A model generated the notes under the pieces. It was not told the origin of the DNA. It made no database searches and saw only the letters and a program-made list of their open reading frames with translations. From contig DUEK01000008.1 in assembly GCA_011192155.1 (NCBI GenBank), positions 1-64,000 on the forward strand: a stretch of 64,000 nucleotides of DNA, written 5' to 3'. Source of the stretch: Thermoflexia bacterium. Its GTDB lineage: Bacteria; Chloroflexota; Anaerolineae; B4-G1. The translations under genes and the position numbers were made by a program. Numbering within the stretch: the stretch's first letter is position 1; each line of letters opens with the position of its first letter. Of this stretch, positions 57,367 through 64,000 are shown one piece after another.

Positions 57367-59145
57367 TCAGCTCACGCCGCGCACCGCCTCAAAGAACGCC
57401 CCATAGATCGGTTCTTTGGGCTCGTCGCGCGTATCCACGATGCCCGAGCCTCTCATCTTGTTCGACCAGGCGAACCAAAAGACCACCGGCACCCGTTCCC
57501 GATAGCGCTGCTCCACCTCAGCGTAGACGGCTCTCAGATACTCCCCGATCTCGTCCCAGTGATAATCGCTATCGTCCGCCAGTGACCAGTCGTCTATCGG
57601 CACGCCGATCTCGGTGATCCAGATGGGAATATCGGGCAGCCCCTGTGTGACTATGTGCAAATAGTCGCGCAGTTGACCGAACATGGTCAGGTGTGGGATC
57701 TCTGTGATGCCGGCCGGATACTGCCCATAAGGGTGCATCCCGACCGCGTCTATGGGCCAGTCGTCCATCAAGGCGCGGGTCTGCCGGACATAGTCCACGT
57801 TGGCCTGCGCGCCCCCGCACACACCGCCGAACACAACCAGCGCCTCGTCATCCTCCTCTTTGATGGCCCGCGCCGCCGGAAGCAGGATAGAGGCATAGGT
57901 CTCTGGCTCGACGTAGATGGAGGTGCCCGCGCCGTGCTCGTTATCGCCCTCGTTCCAAATCTGATAAGCGGCCACCCGGCCACGGAAGCGGCGCGCCACT
58001 CCCCGCGCATAGTCGGCGAACTCGCGCGTGTAGCGGGGCCAGTCGCCGTGGTCCCAGGGGCCGTGCCCCCAAAAGGACTCCCAGTTGAGGATCATCAGGG
58101 TCTTGATACCGGCGGCCCGATAAGCATCCACGATCTCGCCATAGTGGGCGAGCGATTCCTCCAGCGTCATATCCGGCAGCACGCTGTCTTTGAATACAAA
58201 GCGCGCCCACCCCACCCCCTCCAACTCCTCGACGGTAGGCAGGCGGTGCGGGCTGTGGCCCGGCTGAGAAGGGGGGTGAGGGGCCAAGTTGATGCCGTAA
58301 CGATCGGGCTGCTTGGGCATCTCCCACCCTGGAGCCACTATCTCGCCGCCGGCTGGTTCGCCAAGCGCAAAGCCCCGGATCAGCGGGTACAGGCTGGGGT
58401 CAATGGTGTGGATAGCGTAGAGGCTGAAAAAGGTCGGCTCGTGGGCCGCCAGCCGGTCGAGCCAGGGCTGGAACTCGTTCGCCGTCAGCAGCCGCAGTTC
58501 GGGTATCTCATGGAACGGGCCTAGCGCGGGGTACATCGCTGGCTTGAAGGTCAGAGCGGAGTAAAAGCTCTCGTACTGCGCATAGGTCCACTCGTCAATC
58601 ACCGTCTCCGCCTGGTCGGCCGGGCCCACCTGGGTGTCGGAGCGATAGAAGATGGAGTAGGCCATCGGCATCAGCCCGCCCTGGCATAGTGTGTTCAACG
58701 TCGCGTAGGGCAAGTCGCTGTGACCGTCAATGTTGGGGAACGAGCAGTTATAGACCCGGCGCGGGTCCACGCCGTGCGAGATGGCGTACTCTACCAAACG
58801 CTGCGCTTGGTCATGTTTGCCGTCGCACTGATCCTCGACGTCCAAGATCACGCCCTGGTAACCGTCGGCAAAGGCGCGCAGGATGAGCTGGGCCTCCTGC
58901 TCCGGATGCAACAGGCGCATAAATATCCAGGCCAGCGGTACCAGGCCGGCGTCCGAGATCTGCCGGCGCGCGGAGGCGGCGTGATCGTAATACACAGTTC
59001 TGCGCACACCATTGTCGAATTCGGGCGTATCGCCCACTTTGGCCAGAACGTGGGTGACGCCCATCGGCTCCGCTTGCTGGGTTGCCTGCGTCACGTGCTC
59101 GGCCGTCACGGTCCACACACCCTTTCCAGAAAGTATAATACTCAT
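57367..59145 (-). CDS. Two-module TIM-barrel glycoside-hydrolase-like protein
   Basis: C-terminal module AAYQIWNEGDNEHGAGTSIYVEPETYASIL (NE acid/base-like) and PIWITEIGVPIDDWSL (nucleophile-like); N-terminal barrel-like module GYQGVILDVEDQCDG. Confidence 0.7.
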   Translation of the reverse strand: MSIILSGKGVWTVTAEHVTQATQQAEPMGVTHVLAKVGDTPEFDNGVRRTVYYDHAASARRQISDAGLVPLAWIFMRLLHPEQEAQLILRAFADGYQGVILDVEDQCDGKHDQAQRLVEYAISHGVDPRRVYNCSFPNIDGHSDLPYATLNTLCQGGLMPMAYSIFYRSDTQVGPADQAETVIDEWTYAQYESFYSALTFKPAMYPALGPFHEIPELRLLTANEFQPWLDRLAAHEPTFFSLYAIHTIDPSLYPLIRGFALGEPAGGEIVAPGWEMPKQPDRYGINLAPHPPSQPGHSPHRLPTVEELEGVGWARFVFKDSVLPDMTLEESLAHYGEIVDAYRAAGIKTLMILNWESFWGHGPWDHGDWPRYTREFADYARGVARRFRGRVAAYQIWNEGDNEHGAGTSIYVEPETYASILLPAARAIKEEDDEALVVFGGVCGGAQANVDYVRQTRALMDDWPIDAVGMHPYGQYPAGITEIPHLTMFGQLRDYLHIVTQGLPDIPIWITEIGVPIDDWSLADDSDYHWDEIGEYLRAVYAEVEQRYRERVPVVFWFAWSNKMRGSGIVDTRDEPKEPIYGAFFEAVRGVS

Positions 59146-59156
59146 CGTCTCCCTCC

Positions 59157-59570
59157 CTATTTACTCAGGAACTTTTCGCAAGCCCCGCGCCACAGCGCCG
59201 GCTTGCGCGTCATCTGTTTGACTGTGACATCGGCAAAATGGGGCATCAATTGCGCCAGCACGGCTGGAAGCTCATCCCACTGATCGTTGTAGATTATGGC
59301 GCCCAGTTCATCGGCGGCAGGCTCCGTCCAGCGCCATTGCTCGCGGAATCGCTCAGCCTTCATCCAATAATCCCGTTTCTCCCAGGCCTCGATCGTCCGG
59401 TCAACAGTATCCGCGATGCCATGCAGAGAGAAAACGATGAGAGCGGCTAAATCTTTGGCCTCGTCATCCAACTGCGCTTTCTGACTCAGTCGCCGCAGCG
59501 CCTCGGCGATGGTGCGGCGGTGATAGTTGCGGGCCTTGCCCGGCCCTTGGGTAGTGACAACTCGACTCAT
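59157..59570 (-). CDS. Conserved-type hypothetical protein
   Basis: 137 aa ORF on same strand as neighbours. Confidence 0.6.
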   Translation of the reverse strand: MSRVVTTQGPGKARNYHRRTIAEALRRLSQKAQLDDEAKDLAALIVFSLHGIADTVDRTIEAWEKRDYWMKAERFREQWRWTEPAADELGAIIYNDQWDELPAVLAQLMPHFADVTVKQMTRKPALWRGACEKFLSK

Positions 59571-59606
59571 TAAGAACTGTTCCTTTCACGCTTCATCCTA
59601 CCGGTA

Positions 59607-61109
59607 TTATCTCCCTGCGGCGTTGAGCAAACTGCGGTCCATCATATCGCGCAGCAGAGGGTGCTCGACGATTATGCCCTCTTCGAGCGCGGAAGCGGCG
59701 GCCAGCGTCCACAGAGGTATTTCCTCCTCCTCGTATAGTTGCGCCAGCAACCACGCCTGACGGCGCAGGCGGTTTGCCAGAAGACGCCGATAGTCATCGT
59801 CTATGAGGAACTTGATAGCATCATCTAGCAAAACCTCAAACTCAGCGTCGCCCTCCTCCGCCAGTCCCTTCTGAAGCAGTTCGCGGTAGCGAGAGACGAA
59901 GGGTTCCACCTCATCAGGATTAAAGAACCAGAAATCAAATTCGTCCAGGTTCAAAAGTTCCAAGCACTCTGCCAGCAACTCTTCCTGCTGAGATGGTTCC
60001 AGAGTGGGCAAGGGGAACTCTTCTATCTGACGCGCATCCTCGCCCTCCAGCCCCCCCCGCCAGGCCACATAAGCGGGCGGCAAACGGCGGCCGGCCTCGA
60101 GCGTGACCTGGTAGGCGCGGGCCACTTCGGCCCGGGCGCGCTCCAGGCTGACGTCCACAAACTCATTACCTCCAAACGAATCCGCCATTTCATCCAGCTC
60201 ATCCTTGTTCACAAAAGCGGTGAAACAATCCTTGATGCCTTCGTGATCGTTGAACATCAAGTCGAGCATCTGTAACTCGCCATCAGGCTGCTCGCGCGCG
60301 ACCAAGAGCACCTGCCCACCGCTGCCATCTATCGTGCATAGCAGACAACAATCGAGCGGCAGTGGGGAGGCAGTGAACCAGGAGGGAGTGTATTCCTCAT
60401 CCGGCGCGCCGATGCGTACCTCAAGCCGCAGGGCCGCGTTCTCGGCCGTGTGACGCACCAGGGTGGAAGGATCGTATTTAGCCCGTTCCGCCAGGATAGG
60501 GATAGTGGTTGTTTCTTTCATACGTTCGATGGCGTCTATAGCGGCAATGATCACGTCGTCATCGTCGTTGTGCAGCAATGTGGCCAAGAAGAGCAAGAGT
60601 CGGCGGTCTGCAAGGGGCGCTAACGCATCCTGCACGTATGCCGCCAGCACCTCTGGCGGCGCTTCCCCCATCATCTCTAGGAAAGCCTCTATATGGATAG
60701 GATCTTCAATCGTCGCCAACATCTGCTCCATCGAGTCCTGCATCAAAGCGCCGAGATCAGAGATGGCGCGGCGAAAGGTAGCCTCGTCAACCGGCGCGCC
60801 CAATACCTCTAGCGTCTGGATGACCATCATTTTCTCTTCGTCGCCGTAATCAGGGTTGCGCAGTGTGCGCCGCAATGGCCCCACCGCGCGTGTGTCGCCA
60901 AGCTCGCGTAGCAGCACGAGCGCCGCGAGACGGTTTTCTTGTTCCAGAGATTCGAGCAATTCTACGATCCGAGGCACAGCATCATCGGCAAGGCCCTGCA
61001 ACCGCCTGATGATGCGCTCGCCCTCTTCAACGTTCATCTTGGCGCTGTTTAGCCCCTCAACGAAGCGATCAATCAATCCAGTAACTTTTTTCTCATTTTC
61101 TTTCTTCAC
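59607..61109 (-). CDS. HEAT-repeat-containing protein
   Basis: VPRIVELLESLEQENRLAALVLLRELGDTRAVGPLRRTLRNPDYGDEEKMMVIQTLEVLG. Confidence 0.8.
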   Translation of the reverse strand: MKKENEKKVTGLIDRFVEGLNSAKMNVEEGERIIRRLQGLADDAVPRIVELLESLEQENRLAALVLLRELGDTRAVGPLRRTLRNPDYGDEEKMMVIQTLEVLGAPVDEATFRRAISDLGALMQDSMEQMLATIEDPIHIEAFLEMMGEAPPEVLAAYVQDALAPLADRRLLLFLATLLHNDDDDVIIAAIDAIERMKETTTIPILAERAKYDPSTLVRHTAENAALRLEVRIGAPDEEYTPSWFTASPLPLDCCLLCTIDGSGGQVLLVAREQPDGELQMLDLMFNDHEGIKDCFTAFVNKDELDEMADSFGGNEFVDVSLERARAEVARAYQVTLEAGRRLPPAYVAWRGGLEGEDARQIEEFPLPTLEPSQQEELLAECLELLNLDEFDFWFFNPDEVEPFVSRYRELLQKGLAEEGDAEFEVLLDDAIKFLIDDDYRRLLANRLRRQAWLLAQLYEEEEIPLWTLAAASALEEGIIVEHPLLRDMMDRSLLNAAGR

Positions 61110-61353
61110 ACGTACACCTCCGGATTTATGGCACTGGTTCAGTTGAATGGGATTACGATGTAGCCGAGGTTTCCATACCTCGTAGAGCCTTACGCGCTAT
61201 GGAAAGCGCGGCTACAAGCTCGTTTTTGAGCCACAATAGCCGATTCCCAGCGCCTATACTTGGGCTTGGAGGGATACCGGCTATTCGCCTGAGCACCCCT
61301 GTATATGGCCGCACCACGGGAGTTCCCAGAGAACCAAGCAATGTGACCGAGCA

Positions 61354-62400
61354 TCAGGCCAGCACGGGCGCACTTGGCGTCATCCCCAGGATTGGGTCAT
61401 CAAAAGTCTCCATCAGAGATCGCGCTGATCTAGCGCCAGCGAAAAGCCCCACCATCACTGCCGCCGCTTCCAGGCTCAAGGCGAGCGCCGTGGCGAGAAA
61501 CGCCAGTGGCGGGGTCACCACCAAAGCGGCGCCGAGGGCCGTTCCTATAGCCGGTATGCCGACAAAGACCAGCGCCACCCACAGCCCCCACAACGCCAAC
61601 CGAACCAATCCGCGATTCCAGTTCTTCCAAATCAGCCAGCCCGACCCCCACACGAGGGACTCGGCCACGACCGCTAACCCGGCCCTGGGGCGCGTCTCGA
61701 TCAGGCGTATCACCCGGCCGACGCCCTTCCCCAACTTCCACAGTTGATAGACCGCCCACGCCAACGCACCCACGATGATCAGCACGATTAACGCCAGCAG
61801 CCCCACCAACAGCCAAGGGTTGATGCGGGTCAGAACGTACGCCAGCGCCATCAGAATGACGGCAGCCACGTTTTCCAGAGTCGCATAAGCCGGCGCAGAT
61901 ATGTGGCCCGCCGTCCCCGTGGTGGCGCTGACCGCCGGCTTTGCCAGGAACTTGGCGCCAGTCAGAGCCGAGGCCGTCAGCGCGCCGCCGCCGGCCATCA
62001 GCCAGCCTGCCGCGCCGACAGATTGACCACTCGGATCAAAAATTTGCAAGGTCTGAAGGACATCGTAGAGCTCGGGGTTCATCTCGGCGATGACGCCAAC
62101 CGAGGCCAACGTCAGCAGCGCGGCCGAAGCCGGGACCACGAAACCACTGAGAAGATTGACAACCGTGTTGACCGCGTTCATAACTCCAGGACTGAGAAGT
62201 GAACCATAAGCCGGTAGAGTGGTGAGCACCCAGAACACGGCCACGATACCGATGAACCACCACGACTCTATAAAGGCCACCGGATGAGCCACACTGACCA
62301 GGTCAAACCTGGCCGCGACCGATATAATGATCAAGCACAAGTATTGATCAGCCGCGCCAGAAAGACCTCCCGTAGATATAGCGGATAGTAGTAATTCCAT
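61354..62400 (-). CDS. DUF4126-like membrane protein
   Basis: Multiple TM segments; SAISTGGLSGAADQYLCLIIISVAARFDLV; LLSGFVVPASAALLTL. Confidence 0.7.
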   Translation of the reverse strand: MELLLSAISTGGLSGAADQYLCLIIISVAARFDLVSVAHPVAFIESWWFIGIVAVFWVLTTLPAYGSLLSPGVMNAVNTVVNLLSGFVVPASAALLTLASVGVIAEMNPELYDVLQTLQIFDPSGQSVGAAGWLMAGGGALTASALTGAKFLAKPAVSATTGTAGHISAPAYATLENVAAVILMALAYVLTRINPWLLVGLLALIVLIIVGALAWAVYQLWKLGKGVGRVIRLIETRPRAGLAVVAESLVWGSGWLIWKNWNRGLVRLALWGLWVALVFVGIPAIGTALGAALVVTPPLAFLATALALSLEAAAVMVGLFAGARSARSLMETFDDPILGMTPSAPVLA

Positions 62401-62580
62401 ATCATTCCCCCTTTTCTTGTCGCCAGGTCATTCGAGTTCCTTGCCCTGCTAGTATACCCCTACTCACAATCCGCGCAAGTAGATGATTGCGCGCTCACAA
62501 ACTTGCGCCATTCGAGCGTAAGAGGTATACTCTTTTCCGCAGCAAACGGAAACCTCCAAATCAGCAAAAAGGAATAAACT

Positions 62581-64000
62581 ATGACTCCTAGAACAATTGG
62601 CAAATCCGTCACCCGCGTGGATGCCCGCGACAAAGTCACAGGAAAAGCAAAATATCCGGCCGACTATACACTGCCAGACACCCTGCACGCCAAAATCCTC
62701 TTTGCCGGACACCCCCACGCCCGCGTCTTGGGCATTGATACCGCAGAGGCCGAGGCCGTACCGGGAGTCATCGCCATCTTTACCGCTCAAGACGTGCCGG
62801 TCAACGAGTACGGCCTGCAAACTCCCGACCAGCCCGTTCTCTGCGGCCCCGGCTCCGACAAGCCCGGAACTGATGTGGTGCGCTTTGTTGGCGACCAGGT
62901 AGCGCTCATCGTAGCCGAGACTGAGCGAGCGGCCGCCCGCGCCCGCGACCTTGTTCACGTCGAGTATGAGGAGCGCCCCATCCTTAGCGACCCCTTCGAG
63001 GCGCTGGAGCCAGACGCGCCGCAGCTACACCCCTACCGCATGCCCAGCGAGTTCCATCCAGAACTAAACGGCATGGAGGGCAACCGCATCTGCCACCACC
63101 AGATCCGCAAAGGCGACATGGCAGCCGGATGGGCGGCTTCAGATGTGATCATCGAGAGCGAATACCGCACCCCCTTCCAGGAACACGCATACCTCCAGCC
63201 AGAGGCGGGCCTGGCGTATATAGACAAAGAGGGACGAGTAACGGTCGTGGCAGCCGGACAATGGACGTGGGAAGATCAGCAAGAGATCGCCCACTCGCTG
63301 GGCCTACAACCGGAGCAGGTACGGGTGATTTACCCGGCCATCGGCGGGGCCTTTGGCGGACGGGAGGACATGTCGGTGCAGATCGTGCTGGCGTTGGCGG
63401 CCTGGAAGCTCCAACGCCCGGTCAAGATCGTCTGGAGCCGCGAGGAATCCATCCTGGGCCATTGCAAGCGCCATCCTACGTGGATCCGCTGCAAACTGGG
63501 CGCTACCCGCGCGGGCGAACTGGTCGCAGCCCAAGTGCGCATCGTGGCCGACGGTGGGGCCTACTGTTATACCACCAACAAAGTCCTCGGCAACGCCGCC
63601 ATGACCTGCACTGGCCCCTATGATATCCCCAACATCAAAGTGGACGTGGACGGAGTTTATACCAACAACCCGCCCAGCGGAGCCTTTCGCGGTTTTGGCG
63701 CGCCGCAGGCTCTCTTTGCCGCCGAGACACAGATGAACAAACTGGCCGAGGCGCTGGCAATGGACCCGGTGGAACTACGGATAAAGAACCTGCTGCGCGA
63801 GGGCAGCCTGACCGCTATGGGCACCCCTCTGCCTGGCGGCGTGAACCTGATCGAAGTAACCGAGAAATGCGCCCGCGCCGCTGGCTGGCAACTGAAAGAC
63901 CCTTCGGGTTTCAGAAAACCCGAAGGGTCTCATATCGGCATCGCCGTTAGCCTCAAGAACACCGGTTTCTCCTTTGGTTATCAGGAAAACTGTTGGGCAA
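62581..64000 (+). CDS. Xanthine dehydrogenase/aldehyde oxidase-family molybdopterin-binding subunit (truncated by window edge)
   Basis: Open from ATG 62581 to the end: MTPRTIGKSVTRVDARDKVTGKAKYPADYTLPDTLHAKILFAGHPHARVLGID...PAIGGAFGGREDMSVQ...NNPPSGAFRGFGAPQ; absent from the ORF track because no stop is in the window. Confidence 0.95.
   Translation, partial: MTPRTIGKSVTRVDARDKVTGKAKYPADYTLPDTLHAKILFAGHPHARVLGIDTAEAEAVPGVIAIFTAQDVPVNEYGLQTPDQPVLCGPGSDKPGTDVVRFVGDQVALIVAETERAAARARDLVHVEYEERPILSDPFEALEPDAPQLHPYRMPSEFHPELNGMEGNRICHHQIRKGDMAAGWAASDVIIESEYRTPFQEHAYLQPEAGLAYIDKEGRVTVVAAGQWTWEDQQEIAHSLGLQPEQVRVIYPAIGGAFGGREDMSVQIVLALAAWKLQRPVKIVWSREESILGHCKRHPTWIRCKLGATRAGELVAAQVRIVADGGAYCYTTNKVLGNAAMTCTGPYDIPNIKVDVDGVYTNNPPSGAFRGFGAPQALFAAETQMNKLAEALAMDPVELRIKNLLREGSLTAMGTPLPGGVNLIEVTEKCARAAGWQLKDPSGFRKPEGSHIGIAVSLKNTGFSFGYQENCWA
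63897..63930. repeat. Perfect palindromic element inside coding sequence, 14 bp stem AGACCCTTCGGGTT/AACCCGAAGGGTCT
   Basis: Read directly; in frame within the molybdopterin hydroxylase gene. Confidence 0.9.

Noticed and set aside
1-64000. tRNA, rRNA, integrase or transposase genes
   Set aside because: None recognised on reading; a tRNAscan/Infernal and IS search would be needed to exclude them

Overview
64 kb of high-GC bacterial chromosome with dense, mostly protein-coding content. Gene families suggest a Chloroflexota/Anaerolineae-like organism; that is inference, as no rRNA or tRNA was recognised. Main blocks: PelF-like glycosyltransferase / GH57-38-like hydrolase / MFS cluster; an acyl-CoA dehydrogenase-EtfBA-HpaB/AbfD-family cluster; a complete oligopeptide ABC transporter operon; ECF sigma factor; trmD; FHA protein; MrfA-like helicase carrying an HNH motif; two L,D-transpeptidases; CapA-like protein; three S41 peptidases; smpB; S1-domain protein; sucCD; NUDIX; a single-chain MmeI-like (Type IIL) restriction-modification enzyme; and a molybdopterin hydroxylase large subunit running off the right edge (missing from the ORF track). 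Strongest observations: (1) the oligopeptide-binding protein at 17963-19681 looks circularly permuted: the segment normally at the C-terminus of SBP_bac_5 proteins sits right after the lipoprotein signal. (2) A 9 x exactly 22 bp direct-repeat array lies just upstream of a near-consensus sigma70 promoter reading toward the MmeI-like gene, whose specificity half is compositionally foreign. (3) Several families of short inverted-repeat elements supply stop codons to neighbouring genes or sit in frame inside coding sequences.
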